64,000 bases of DNA, from the NCBI GenBank assembly GCA_045543555.1, contig JAZQMQ010000009.1, forward strand, positions 1 to 64,000, given 5' to 3'. The notes beneath the pieces were generated by a model. That model was not told where the DNA came from. It saw only the letters and a list, made by a program, of their open reading frames with translations, and searched no databases. This document shows, in pieces, positions 26,157 through 35,608 of the stretch (its first letter is position 1; the number at the start of each line of letters is the position of its first letter). A program made the position numbers and the translations under genes. This DNA is from Colimorpha_A sp045543555. GTDB lineage: Bacteria > Bacillota > Clostridia > Oscillospirales > CAG-272.

Positions 26157-29100
26157 ATGAAAAACTTTATTAGATTTTTATCGGCTATAATGGCCTTCTG
26201 TATGTTGCTCGGTACGCTTGCAGGCATCACCGCCTTCGCTGAAGAGACAGAAGGCGGTAAACCCGAAGCTCCTGTTGTTAAGCCCGTAAAGAATCCTGCG
26301 AACGCTCAGGAAATGCTTACCATGTCATTTGAATCCAAGCAGGAAAAGCTTGATTCCATGGATTTCAAGCTCGAGAGATATGGCTATCAGCTCTACGTTG
26401 AGCCCATCTCCGGCGAGGTTGGAATCAAGAACACCAAGACAGGCGACATACTTTTAACAAACCCCTACGACATCGGCAGTCTTAAGTCCACCGATGACGT
26501 AAAAGCAACGCTCTTCTCTCAGATCATTATCAACTACAACAGTGTTGACGGAACTATCTCCAAGAGAGACTTAACTTCCTTTTCCGACTCTGCTTTGCTT
26601 GGTCAGATAAAGGTTAAGAACATCAAAAACGGTATCCGTGTTGAGTACGTTATAGGTAAGCAGGAGACCCGTTACGTGTTCCCGGAGCAGATCGAAAAAA
26701 ATCGTTTCGAGAAAGAGATCCTCGGTAAGTTCTCAGGCTATGATCCCGAGACCTATAATAAGGATACCGCGACTAAAGAAGAGAAACTGGCAAAGTTCCA
26801 TTATGATAAGTTCACCGCTTATTATACACTTAAGGATCCTAATGCAAAGGGTATAACCGAAAGCGTTAGAGAAAATATCCTTGATACGTATGAGGTTCTT
26901 GCCGATCCCAATAGCGATGTCGAGGCACTTTACGTCTTCGAGACAGACGCAGGACAGAAGGAAAAGAACACTGTCGAGTGGATTCTTAAGAGCTACTGCC
27001 CCGACTACACATACGAGCAGAGAGACTATGACCATGAGCTCTGTGAGTATGAGCCCGAGCAGGAAAACCCCGTTCAGTTCCGTGTAGCACTTGAGTACTA
27101 CCTCGACGAAGATGGACTTAAGGTAAGAATGCCCGCTAACGGTATTCGTTACGACCAGAGCGCATACGAGCTCAACAAGATCACCTGTCTCCCCTTCATG
27201 GGCGCAGGAAGAACTGAAAATATAGGTTACACTGTATTCCCCGACGGATCCGGTACTCTTGCCAGATTCGAGGATGTAAGAGCCAGCGGAAAGAACTTCT
27301 CGTTATTTGCTATGCCTTACGGTCAGGACTACGCTTACCATTCACTTAAGATAGCCAAGTCTCTTATGCCTATGAGAATGCCGATATTCGGTTTGGTTCA
27401 GACCGTAACTCACACCGGAACAGATGCTGTGACCGGCGAGACCTTCTCATACAAGCGTAACGAAGGATACTTTGCGATCATCGAAGAAGGTGACTCGCTG
27501 GCACAGGTTCGTGCAGTGCACAACGAAAAGAGCCATCCTTACAACTACGTTCAGACTGAGCTTGACCCTCGTCCTAAGGACACATACAGTCTTAACGTTG
27601 CCTCTGCATCCGGTAACAGCTGGTTTACAAAGGTTTCTGACCGTAAGTACACCGGAAACTTTATGATCAGATACATAATGCTTTCCGACCTTGAGTACAA
27701 CGAAGCAAACGGTATCGATAATACAGGACTCTTCGACACCACATACGTTGGAATGGCGTTTGCTTACAGACACATTCTCACAAAGAACGGTGCAATCAAG
27801 GATCTTATTACCGAAACCACAGATATTCCTCTCTACATTGAGACTCTCGGTGCTATGATGGTTCAGGAAAAGTTCCTTTCCATTCCCGTTGAGAAAATGA
27901 AGGCTCTTACAACCTTCGAGGATATCAAGACAATGCAGAAGGAGCTTGGCGAAGCGGGAGTTAAGAACCTCGTATTTAAGCTCACAGGCTTCATCAACGG
28001 CGGTCTTAAGAACACTATTCCCAATAAGATCAAGGCTGAAAAGGTCGTAGGTGGAAATAAGGGTCTTAAGAAGCTCCAGCAGTATGCAGATGCAAACGGA
28101 TTTGAAATCTATCTCGATACCGACTTCTCCTACGCTGAAAAGGATACAGCGCTCGACGGATTTAACCGTCGTAAAGAAGCAGTTCGTACAGTTGACGGCC
28201 GTTTCGTTAAGAAAAAGACCTATTCTCCCGTTCTTCAGGCATTTACAACCACAAACATGATGGTTGTTGCTCCTTCCTCCTTCGAGAGCATTTTCACAAA
28301 GCTCGAAAAGGACGTTAAGAAGCTCGGACTTAAGGGCGTTGCACTCGGCGCGCTCGGTTCCGATATCTCCTCTGACTTCGACGAGGATGAGCCTTACAAC
28401 CGTGAGGACTCCAAGGCGCAGATCAAGGAAGTTCTCGGTAAGGTTCGTGATATGGGCTATAAGGTAATGCTCGAAGGTGGTAACGCTTACGCAGTTGGAT
28501 ATGCAGATCACATTCTTGCAATCCCGCTCGACAGCTCACGTCGTGCACAGGCTTCGGAGGCAATTCCCTTCTTCGGACTTGTTTACCACGGTTATTTCAA
28601 CTATGCAGGTTCTCCTACCAATATGGCAGGCGATATCCGCTATGAAACACTCAAGATGATTGAGAACGGTGCTAATCCTTACTACATTCTCGTTTACCGT
28701 AATACTGAGAAGCTTAAGGAAGACACCACACTTTCTAAGTACTTCTCCATTTCCTATACGAACTGGAAGGAAGACCTGATCGAGTCCTACAAGCAGATTA
28801 ACGAAGCTCTCGGACCTGTAACCAATTCAATCTTCGTAAACCATGAGTTCCTCATCGGTGAAAGAGTTCCCGATGCTGATGAGCTCGAGGCAGACAGACT
28901 GGCTGCAGAAAAGGAAGCTGCTGATAAGGCAGCTAAGGAAGAGGCTGACAGAATCGAAGCTGACCGTCAGGATAAGCTTGAGGATCACCTTAACACCAAG
29001 AATCCCACAGTAGTTGAGCCCGAGACTCCCGTTGAGCCTGAGACTCCTGTTGAGCCCGAGACTCACGTTGAGCCCGAGACTCCCGAGGAACCCGCATACA

Positions 29101-29300
29101 ACTACACCAAGTACACCGTTGACAACGGTACCATCGTAAAGGTAACCTTCGAAAACGGATATAGCTTCATTCTTAACTACAATAGCTTCGAAGTAACCGT
29201 TGTTGACGGCGATCAGACGCTTACAATTGCTAAGCTCGGATATCTCGTAATCAAGGACGGCTCCGTAATAATCAACAGCGCAGAGGAGGTGGCAGCATGA
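26157..29300 (+). CDS. DUF5696 secreted protein with glycosidase-like barrel
   Basis: 1047 residues. Signal peptide (AIMAFCMLLGTLAGITAFAEE), then the DUF5696 body: an N-terminal beta region (LERYGYQLYVEPISGEVGI), an AGRTENIGYTVFPDGSG block, and a TIM-barrel-like half (FEIYLDTDFSYAEKD, GVALGALGSDISSDFDEDEP, MLEGGNAYAVGYADHI). Near residues 953-980 there is a Pro-Glu-Thr linker repeating VEPETP, followed by a small C-terminal beta domain. Highly charged helices (AADKAAKEEADRIEADR) precede the repeats. It may act on extracellular glycans, but no catalytic residues are established for the family. AAGGAG precedes the ATG; its stop overlaps the next gene by four bases. Confidence 0.82.
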   Translation: MKNFIRFLSAIMAFCMLLGTLAGITAFAEETEGGKPEAPVVKPVKNPANAQEMLTMSFESKQEKLDSMDFKLERYGYQLYVEPISGEVGIKNTKTGDILLTNPYDIGSLKSTDDVKATLFSQIIINYNSVDGTISKRDLTSFSDSALLGQIKVKNIKNGIRVEYVIGKQETRYVFPEQIEKNRFEKEILGKFSGYDPETYNKDTATKEEKLAKFHYDKFTAYYTLKDPNAKGITESVRENILDTYEVLADPNSDVEALYVFETDAGQKEKNTVEWILKSYCPDYTYEQRDYDHELCEYEPEQENPVQFRVALEYYLDEDGLKVRMPANGIRYDQSAYELNKITCLPFMGAGRTENIGYTVFPDGSGTLARFEDVRASGKNFSLFAMPYGQDYAYHSLKIAKSLMPMRMPIFGLVQTVTHTGTDAVTGETFSYKRNEGYFAIIEEGDSLAQVRAVHNEKSHPYNYVQTELDPRPKDTYSLNVASASGNSWFTKVSDRKYTGNFMIRYIMLSDLEYNEANGIDNTGLFDTTYVGMAFAYRHILTKNGAIKDLITETTDIPLYIETLGAMMVQEKFLSIPVEKMKALTTFEDIKTMQKELGEAGVKNLVFKLTGFINGGLKNTIPNKIKAEKVVGGNKGLKKLQQYADANGFEIYLDTDFSYAEKDTALDGFNRRKEAVRTVDGRFVKKKTYSPVLQAFTTTNMMVVAPSSFESIFTKLEKDVKKLGLKGVALGALGSDISSDFDEDEPYNREDSKAQIKEVLGKVRDMGYKVMLEGGNAYAVGYADHILAIPLDSSRRAQASEAIPFFGLVYHGYFNYAGSPTNMAGDIRYETLKMIENGANPYYILVYRNTEKLKEDTTLSKYFSISYTNWKEDLIESYKQINEALGPVTNSIFVNHEFLIGERVPDADELEADRLAAEKEAADKAAKEEADRIEADRQDKLEDHLNTKNPTVVEPETPVEPETPVEPETHVEPETPEEPAYNYTKYTVDNGTIVKVTFENGYSFILNYNSFEVTVVDGDQTLTIAKLGYLVIKDGSVIINSAEEVAA

Positions 29301-30280
29301 CAGCAGCAAAGGCAAAGGCGCCCGTTAAGGAAAAGCGCCGTAAGGTAGTTTCCCTTGACAAGAAAAAAGCAAGAGCAGGCTGGATGTTTATAATGCCCTT
29401 CGTTCTCGGATTCATCATCGTTTATCTTCCCATCGTCGTTGACTCGCTGAAATTCAGCTTCACCGATATCAAGATCGGCGTCGGTTCAAAAGGCGGCGGC
29501 TACACTCTTACGTGGGCAGGTATTGAGCACTACAGAGAAGCTCTGTTTAATGACACGTCATTTATACAGAGACTTACGACAGGCGTTGAGGAATTGTTAT
29601 TCGACATTCCTGCGATCGTCGTATTCGCGCTGTTCGTAGCAGTTCTTCTTAATAAGAAGATGCTCGGACGTGCGGCATTCAGAGCGATATTCTTTATTCC
29701 CGTTATTCTTTCCACAGGTCTTATCGACAGCGTTGCAGGAATGGGAGCTGCGGGTAACAACTACTACCAAGGCGGCATGGTCGATGACGGCTCGGGATCG
29801 AGTAGCGCGGTAACCCAGATCATCTCGCTTACCGACCTTAGCTGGCTGTTCAGGAACATGCAGGTTGGTACCGAAATTCTTGAATATGTAATAGGCGTTG
29901 TAAACGACATTTACAACATCATCAACCGTTCCGGTGTTCAGATGCTGATATTCCTTGCAGGTCTTCAGTCCATCTCTCCCGCGATCTACGAGTCCTGCTC
30001 GATAGACGGTGCGACCGGTTGGGAGACTTTCTGGAAGATAACCTTCCCCATGATCTCCCCGATGATCCTCGTAAATGCAATATATACCGTAATCGATGCA
30101 TTTACATCCAGCAACAACACAATTATGGCTTACATTAAGGGTAAGTACATCGACATCGCAAACGGTGGTCGTGAGGTCGCAACCGCAATGTCGTGGATAT
30201 ACTTCATCATAGTTATCGGAATAGTACTTGTGGTAACAGGTATCATGTCCGCTTACATCTTCTACCAGCGTCGTGATTAA
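29297..30280 (+). CDS. Carbohydrate ABC transporter permease (second pair, LplB-like)
   Basis: 327 residues. A lysine-rich cytoplasmic N-terminus (KAPVKEKRRKVVSLDKKKA) precedes about six helices. The EAA loop is YESCSIDGATGWETFWKITF. Compared with ordinary permeases there is an extended, glycine/serine-rich loop between helices (GGMVDDGSGSSSAV). The start overlaps the DUF5696 stop (ATGA), with GAGGTGG upstream. It pairs with the gene that follows. Confidence 0.9.
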   Translation: MTAAKAKAPVKEKRRKVVSLDKKKARAGWMFIMPFVLGFIIVYLPIVVDSLKFSFTDIKIGVGSKGGGYTLTWAGIEHYREALFNDTSFIQRLTTGVEELLFDIPAIVVFALFVAVLLNKKMLGRAAFRAIFFIPVILSTGLIDSVAGMGAAGNNYYQGGMVDDGSGSSSAVTQIISLTDLSWLFRNMQVGTEILEYVIGVVNDIYNIINRSGVQMLIFLAGLQSISPAIYESCSIDGATGWETFWKITFPMISPMILVNAIYTVIDAFTSSNNTIMAYIKGKYIDIANGGREVATAMSWIYFIIVIGIVLVVTGIMSAYIFYQRRD

Positions 30281-30293
30281 GGAGGCAAGAAAA

Positions 30294-31331
30294 ATGAATA
30301 ACACTCAAACAAATGCTCCAAAAATCAAGCGCGAAACGAAGAATAAGATAAGAGTAGAATTTGAAAGAACCCACTGGTTTACAAGATTCCGTCTTAAGTT
30401 CCTCACATGGTCTGCTATAGGAAGATACGGAGTATCGATCTTCAAGTTCCTTCTACTCCTTGGTATATCCTTCGTTATCCTTTATCCCTTCTATACAAAG
30501 ATATCCACATCCTTTATGAGCCGTCACGACTTCGTCGACGTAACGGTTAAGCTCATTCCCAAGCGTCCTACACTTGATACCTATAAACAGGTCATTGTTC
30601 AGAATAACTACTTTAAGGGTCTTCTCAACACCACGACGCTTTCCTTAATGTGCGCGTTCCTTCAGACATTTGTCTGCTCGCTCATCGGATACGGATTTGC
30701 AAAGTATAAGTTCAAGGGCTCCAAGCTGTTCTTCGTGCTCGTAGTTCTTACAATGATCGTTCCTCACGATACGTTAAAACTTTCGATGTACATGAAGTTC
30801 AGATACTTCGACATCGGATTCGGAAAGGAAGGTCTGCTGTCGCTCGTTGGAATAAAGGCATTAAACCTTGTCAAGAGCTATTGGCCGATGGTTGTGCTTT
30901 CTGTAGGCGGACTTGCGTTTAAGAACGGTCTCTACATATTCATGATGAGACAGTTCTTCAGAGGCGTTCCCGACGAGCTTGAGGAGTCGGCGTACATCGA
31001 CGGCTACGGACCCTTAAAGACATTTTTCAAGATCATCGTTCCGATCTCCATTCCTATGATGATCACCATCTTCCTCTTTGCATTTGCATGGCAGTGGACA
31101 GATGACTTCTACGTAACGAACCTCCAGATCGCAAGACACGTTCACCTTCTGAACGGTATTGTCGGTATTCCCGGAACTATCGATGTTGATGGCTTCGCGG
31201 GTAAGGCGCTCTATGAGTCGGCAGTATATAATACCGAGGCTCTGCTGATAATCGTTCCCCTTCTTATCGTATATCTCTTCTGTCAGAGATATCTCGTTCA
31301 GGGTATCGAGCGTTCCGGTATCGTAGGCTAA
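30294..31331 (+). CDS. Carbohydrate ABC transporter permease (second pair, LplC-like)
   Basis: 345 residues from ATG 30294, chosen because AAGGAGG lies eight bases upstream; an in-frame start at 30273 lies inside the previous gene. A 60-residue polar N-terminus precedes about six helices. The EAA loop is EESAYIDGYGPLKTFFKIIV. Last gene of the seven-gene operon; a hairpin terminator follows. The operon lacks an ATPase gene, so energy coupling by an ATPase encoded elsewhere is inferred. Confidence 0.9.
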   Translation: MNNTQTNAPKIKRETKNKIRVEFERTHWFTRFRLKFLTWSAIGRYGVSIFKFLLLLGISFVILYPFYTKISTSFMSRHDFVDVTVKLIPKRPTLDTYKQVIVQNNYFKGLLNTTTLSLMCAFLQTFVCSLIGYGFAKYKFKGSKLFFVLVVLTMIVPHDTLKLSMYMKFRYFDIGFGKEGLLSLVGIKALNLVKSYWPMVVLSVGGLAFKNGLYIFMMRQFFRGVPDELEESAYIDGYGPLKTFFKIIVPISIPMMITIFLFAFAWQWTDDFYVTNLQIARHVHLLNGIVGIPGTIDVDGFAGKALYESAVYNTEALLIIVPLLIVYLFCQRYLVQGIERSGIVG

Positions 31332-31340
31332 TAAAACCTG

Positions 31341-31376
31341 AAAAATGGCGTTGTGAAAACTCACAACGCCATTTTG
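31341..31376 (+). terminator. Terminator of the transport operon
   Basis: A 14-15-bp stem of AAAATGGCGTTGTGA with TCACAACGCCATTTT and an AAAC-type loop. Ends the plus-strand operon. Confidence 0.85.
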
Positions 31377-31391
31377 TTGTATTTAAAATAA

Positions 31392-31421
31392 CACCCCGAA
31401 GCTAAATTTAGCTTCGGGGTG
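31392..31421 (-). terminator. Terminator of the convergent minus-strand gene
   Basis: A perfect 15-bp palindromic stem (CACCCCGAAGCTAAA and its complement) with TTATTTTAAAT following on the minus strand. Confidence 0.8.
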
Positions 31422-31427
31422 AATAAT

Positions 31428-33071
31428 TTAATTAATCTTACTGACAGTATCAAGAACCTGATAGCCGACGACCCTTCGAATTTCTCCGGAATAGATATAC
31501 AGCACGTCAAGGGTGACTGTGAAGGAGTAATTTACACCATCGAGTGTCGCTGTGAAGGGCACTTCCATAATAACCGAATAAGACGTTGTGGAATAGGAAT
31601 AATATTCAAGGAAGGAAATCGTTCCGACCTTGATATTTTTATATGCGGGGGCCTTGCGGACTGCCGAATATGCGGCGTGCAGAGCGTAATAGGCGCTCGA
31701 TCCGCTTGGTGTCATTGCAGTGATGTCCTTGTAGTTATAGTCAAGGTTGTTTTTTCCGTTATAGAAATACTCAACGTACTCGCGACCGAATGTGCGGAGC
31801 GTAAGCTTTTCACGATCGGGCATATTATTGCTTTTAACACACGAGAAAAACACGACGTCGGGGGTGGAATAGTAGGTGCTGATATCAAGGGGAGATCCGC
31901 TTTCATCGTATGCGGTGATAACGGGCTCCGAAAGAAGACCGTTTACGGTGTATTCGGTCATATACGGTCGCTTTTTTGCGTAGGTCTTCTCGGGCTCAAG
32001 CAAAGGATGCTCAACGTTATTTCTTGTGATCTCGGCATTCGATACCGTGTAGCCGTTTATCTTCACGGTTGCATAGGAGGGTGCGAGGATAACTGCTTTT
32101 TGGGTCAGGGCATCGGGGAGCGCGTAGGTGTGTGAGTTATCGGGGGAGACCAGCTCGGTACTGTTATATATTACCTTGATTTCGGGATCCTTAAAAAGTC
32201 CGGATATCTGATAAATTACAGACGTGGGAAGTCCCGTCATGCTCTCCTCGAATCTTGTTAAAAACGGGTACTTAACTCCCGAATCGACAGAATAGCTTCT
32301 GCTGAGGCTCACGCCGTTTACCGTGACAGACGAGTGGTAGGGAACCGTGACGGTTACGCCGATGAGCTCAGAACGGGGATAAGCGTAACGAAGAACGCCG
32401 TTTTCCGCGGTATCTGCACTCAGACGCTTGCCGTTTAATACGGTAACTATATCGGGAGAAGTGAAAAATACGCCAAGGCGGTATCTTTCGGAGTAAATTT
32501 CGTCGGAAAGCGAGCTTTCAAATTCGGAAAGGGCGTAATAAGGGACCTTCTCGGAAGCTGAGCGGGGGATCTCGATGGCGTTTACAATGATTGAAGCTCC
32601 TTTTGGAACGTCAAGGATAAGAGGCTTACCAAAAACGGCGTTTTCCGATATTTTAAGCTCATTTACTTTCCAAATTTTTTTGAGCGAAATTTTCGAGGCG
32701 CTCTTGAGGGACAGCGTAAACGCTTCTTCTCCGTCGGCATAAATTGTGAAAACGGGAGAATCATTACTGTATGAATCTGCCCGCGATATCGTGAGTGAGG
32801 CGTTTTTCAGCTTATTACTTAGCTGCGCCGAGGCGGCGTCAAGTGATTCGTAGCTAGTGATATTTTTCCCGACATAATCCAAAGCTAACGTTATCAGCTC
32901 ATCTTTTTTAATTTCTTGTAGATAGCTTTCTGCAAAATCGTAGGGCGAGCCGTTTATTAAGCGAAGGTTATGACGGATTACGGCAACAGCCGTAAAAACG
33001 ACTATTGCCGTAAGCAGTAAAATTATCGGAACGATTATAAACGCCGGTCGGAAGCCTTTAGCTTTATTCAC
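31428..33071 (-). CDS. Single-pass membrane protein with three internal repeats and NTF2-like C-terminus
   Basis: 547 residues, family not recognised. One N-terminal membrane helix (FIIVPIILLLTAIVVFTAVA) predicts an extracellular body. Three repeats of about 88 residues start near 154, 243 and 330 (VPKGASIIVNAIEIP, VPYHSSVTVNGVSL, APSYATVKINGYTV). Each has a second strand about 50 residues later (SPDIVTVLNGKRL, DPEIKVIYNSTEL, SEPVITAYDESGSPL). The last 130 residues look like an NTF2-like domain, as in TcaA-type proteins. The start is GTG, one base after the DUF4091 stop, so translation is coupled. Confidence 0.75.
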   Translation of the reverse strand: MNKAKGFRPAFIIVPIILLLTAIVVFTAVAVIRHNLRLINGSPYDFAESYLQEIKKDELITLALDYVGKNITSYESLDAASAQLSNKLKNASLTISRADSYSNDSPVFTIYADGEEAFTLSLKSASKISLKKIWKVNELKISENAVFGKPLILDVPKGASIIVNAIEIPRSASEKVPYYALSEFESSLSDEIYSERYRLGVFFTSPDIVTVLNGKRLSADTAENGVLRYAYPRSELIGVTVTVPYHSSVTVNGVSLSRSYSVDSGVKYPFLTRFEESMTGLPTSVIYQISGLFKDPEIKVIYNSTELVSPDNSHTYALPDALTQKAVILAPSYATVKINGYTVSNAEITRNNVEHPLLEPEKTYAKKRPYMTEYTVNGLLSEPVITAYDESGSPLDISTYYSTPDVVFFSCVKSNNMPDREKLTLRTFGREYVEYFYNGKNNLDYNYKDITAMTPSGSSAYYALHAAYSAVRKAPAYKNIKVGTISFLEYYSYSTTSYSVIMEVPFTATLDGVNYSFTVTLDVLYIYSGEIRRVVGYQVLDTVSKIN

Positions 33072-33072
33072 C

Positions 33073-34725
33073 TTATGCCTTTATTGCTTCTGCGATCGCG
33101 GAGTTGATCTTTTCGCGAAGCTTGAGAATGTAATCCTGATCCATGGGGTAATTGTCGAAGGTGATGGGATCGATACCGTCCTCGATTATTGCCATGGTCT
33201 TCTCCTTGCCGATGAGGGAGGAGAGAAGCTTGAAGGCGCGGAGGTCGGTGAGCGCATCGACAAACTGAACGCCGTGGAGTGAACGGTAGGGCTTGCCCTT
33301 GGGTCCGGGGTAAACTATGCAAGTGTCTCCCGCGGGAACGAAGTATTCACCGCAAGTGTCAACGTAGGGATTGATCTGATAATTTGAGTGCATACAGTTG
33401 TAGAAATTGAATCCCCACTGAAGGAATCCTTGAACGTCGTACTTGAAGAGCTGTGTACCGAGAATTCTCGTTCTTGCACCGGGCATCGAGAGGAAGCGGT
33501 TTGAAACCTTGTGGTACTGACCGCAGCAATAATATGTCCAAAGAGGAGTAACGTTGTTCTCGATGAAGGGAGCGATGTGGTTGTTAGAGGGGATGGGGAG
33601 CTTAACAGCGCCCGATTCGTAGAACTCATAGTTTGAGAGAGCGTCGATCATGGGATACTCGCCTACAATGTCGTAGATCATATCCTTTGCCTTCTTATAA
33701 GACTCGAGGTGAGCAAGGCTGGGCTCGTCTGAAATGTGGTAATAGCAGTTCTCGTCGATTCCGAGCTCCTTTGCATGAGCAACAAAGGCGGTGAGGAATG
33801 CGCGGACGAAGGTGCGGTACTCGTCGGAAAGAGCGTCGGTATCCCAACCGAAGATCTTCTTTTCCTCGCCGTTTACCTTTGCAATTACCTTGGGAGCGTA
33901 TTTGCATCCCCACTGAGTAAAGAGATGGGATATCTCAAAATACTTCATTCCGCACTTGTGTGCAAGAGCTACCCAACGATCGAATCTTTCAAAGCCGAAC
34001 TCATAGCCGTTTTCGGTAACGGTTACGTCGATGAGCTGAACGGTGGGTCTTTCTCCGCCGACAGCGGTGTCGAGGGGAGGAGTAAATACGGGAGTAAGAA
34101 TGAGGTTGATATTGTGAGCTGCAGCCTCAAGCATAAAGTTTTCAATAATTTCCCAGTGCTTTTCCGAGAAAATTTCAACGTCGTAGTACTGTGCAAGGCA
34201 GTCACAGTGGAACCACTCGGTGTGAATTAAGGAGCTTTCGGGCAGATATGCATCGATAACGGTTACGTTTTCCGTAGCGGAGAAGAGACAGGTTTCGCCA
34301 TCCATAGCTTTTAATGTGATGTAGTGCTCGCCGGCGGGAACGTCACCCTCTACGGTTACCATGAGGGAACGGAGCTCCTTTTCGGAAACCCAGAGCTTAT
34401 ACTGATCCTCCATGGGAATGAGGAGGTCGGGATAGAGACCGGGCTCGGTGCGGAGTAATCCCGAGGGATCTGCGTCGGGCAATGCGGGAAGATAAACGGG
34501 CAGGTTTTCGATTCGGCTTACAGATACGAAATCCTTGATGTCGGATTCGATCTCAAGACTGAGAAGCTTTGCGTGCCATTCCGCATCCTTTACTGCATAA
34601 GCGAACTGGAAATTCAGACGCTCGTTTTTGAGCATCGAAACAGAATTCATTTCGGGTTTGTTTTCAATTTTTTCATCCCAAAAGCATTTTTCGGTTGAAG
34701 GTAAAAGCTTGAACAGGTATTCCAT
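33073..34725 (-). CDS. DUF4091 glycosidase-like protein
   Basis: 550 residues from ATG 34725, with AAGGAG five bases upstream; longer in-frame codons cover the promoter. An N-terminal beta-sandwich (MLKNERLNFQFAYAV) precedes a TIM-barrel with the DUF4091 block YYHISDEPSLAHLESYKKA, where HxSDEP holds a likely catalytic Asp/Glu, and FLQWGFNFYNC near the C-terminus. No signal peptide is seen, so it probably acts in the cytoplasm on imported sugar chains. Related proteins include glycosaminoglycan- or mannoside-active hydrolases, but substrate is unknown. Promoter at 34760-34788, divergent from the GDPD gene. Confidence 0.85.
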   Translation of the reverse strand: MEYLFKLLPSTEKCFWDEKIENKPEMNSVSMLKNERLNFQFAYAVKDAEWHAKLLSLEIESDIKDFVSVSRIENLPVYLPALPDADPSGLLRTEPGLYPDLLIPMEDQYKLWVSEKELRSLMVTVEGDVPAGEHYITLKAMDGETCLFSATENVTVIDAYLPESSLIHTEWFHCDCLAQYYDVEIFSEKHWEIIENFMLEAAAHNINLILTPVFTPPLDTAVGGERPTVQLIDVTVTENGYEFGFERFDRWVALAHKCGMKYFEISHLFTQWGCKYAPKVIAKVNGEEKKIFGWDTDALSDEYRTFVRAFLTAFVAHAKELGIDENCYYHISDEPSLAHLESYKKAKDMIYDIVGEYPMIDALSNYEFYESGAVKLPIPSNNHIAPFIENNVTPLWTYYCCGQYHKVSNRFLSMPGARTRILGTQLFKYDVQGFLQWGFNFYNCMHSNYQINPYVDTCGEYFVPAGDTCIVYPGPKGKPYRSLHGVQFVDALTDLRAFKLLSSLIGKEKTMAIIEDGIDPITFDNYPMDQDYILKLREKINSAIAEAIKA

Positions 34726-34759
34726 TTTTGTCTCCTTGTGAATACAATTATTTTTACTA

Positions 34760-34788
34760 ATTTTAACACATAAAGCTTTTATAGTCAA
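34760..34788 (-). promoter_or_regulatory. Promoter of the DUF4091 gene
   Basis: Minus-strand TTGACT (34783-34788), 17-base spacer, TAAAAT (34760-34765). Divergent from 34808-34836. Confidence 0.75.
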
Positions 34789-34807
34789 GATACCTTTGCG
34801 GAAAATA

Positions 34808-34836
34808 TTGACTGTTTGCGTTTTTGATGGTATAAT
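34808..34836 (+). promoter_or_regulatory. Promoter of the GDPD-HAD operon
   Basis: TTGACT (34808-34813), 17-base spacer, TATAAT (34831-34836), 24 bases before the ATG. Confidence 0.83.
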
Positions 34837-34860
34837 GTTAAAAAAGCTTTGGAGACGCTT

Positions 34861-35586
34861 ATGAATACAGTGAAAATAAACAGCGGAAGCACAAAAATGG
34901 TGGCGCACAGAGGGGTAAGCGGTCTTGAACGAGAGAATACCTGCCCCGCATTTGTGGCTGCGGGAAACAGAAGCTATTACGGAGTTGAGACCGACGTTCA
35001 CGTTGGACTTGATAACGAGTTCATTATCATTCATGACGATAATACCAAAAGAGTCAGCGGTGGTAAGGTCGAAATAAACGTCGAAAAGACCCCGTATTCC
35101 GTTTTGAAGGAGATCGTTTGGCCCGACCTCGACGGCTCGGAGATAAGACGAGATTTAAGGATCCCGTTGGTTGAGGAGTACGTGAGCATTTGTAAAAAGT
35201 ATGATAAGGTTTGCGTTCTTGAGATCAAGGGTGACTTCGGATACGATAAGCTTGAGGCGCTTGTAAAAAAGATAGCAGGCCTTGATTACCTGCAAAGCGT
35301 GACGTTCATATCCTTTGGATTGCAAAACTGCATCGACCTCCGAGCAATCCTGCCGGATGCTAAGATACAGTTCTTAACGGGAGAATTTTCGGACGGGCTT
35401 GTTGAAATCTTAAATCGCGAAAAGCTCGATCTCGATATACATTACAGCGCGCTTACGAAGGAAAGGATAAATATCCTTCACGATAACGGAATCGAGGTCA
35501 ACTGCTGGACGGTTGACGATCCCACCGACGCTGAACGCCTTGCTTCTTGGGGTGTTGACTATATTACGTCCAACATTCTTGAATAA
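34861..35586 (+). CDS. Glycerophosphodiester phosphodiesterase family protein
   Basis: 241 residues from ATG 34861 (TTTGGAG six bases upstream; the TTG at 34849 overlaps that site). The GDPD TIM barrel is visible: VAHRGVSGLERENTCPAF, GVETDVHVG with the metal-binding Glu/Asp, IIIHDDNTKR, VCVLEIKGD, and the C-terminal NCWTVDDPTDAERLASWGVDYITSN. It hydrolyses glycerophosphodiesters to glycerol-3-phosphate and an alcohol. No signal peptide, so cytoplasmic. The HAD phosphatase follows 22 bases later, suggesting joint metabolism of a phosphorylated product. Confidence 0.92.
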   Translation: MNTVKINSGSTKMVAHRGVSGLERENTCPAFVAAGNRSYYGVETDVHVGLDNEFIIIHDDNTKRVSGGKVEINVEKTPYSVLKEIVWPDLDGSEIRRDLRIPLVEEYVSICKKYDKVCVLEIKGDFGYDKLEALVKKIAGLDYLQSVTFISFGLQNCIDLRAILPDAKIQFLTGEFSDGLVEILNREKLDLDIHYSALTKERINILHDNGIEVNCWTVDDPTDAERLASWGVDYITSNILE

Positions 35587-35608
35587 ATAAAGACAAAGGA
35601 ACGAAAAA

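Noticed and set aside
27447..28511. 354-codon minus-strand open frame opposite the DUF5696 gene
   Set aside because: Antisense of a clear secreted protein gene; the open frame follows from the biased codon use of the sense strand. The same applies to frames at 20189-21166, 21182-22081 and 53829-54773.
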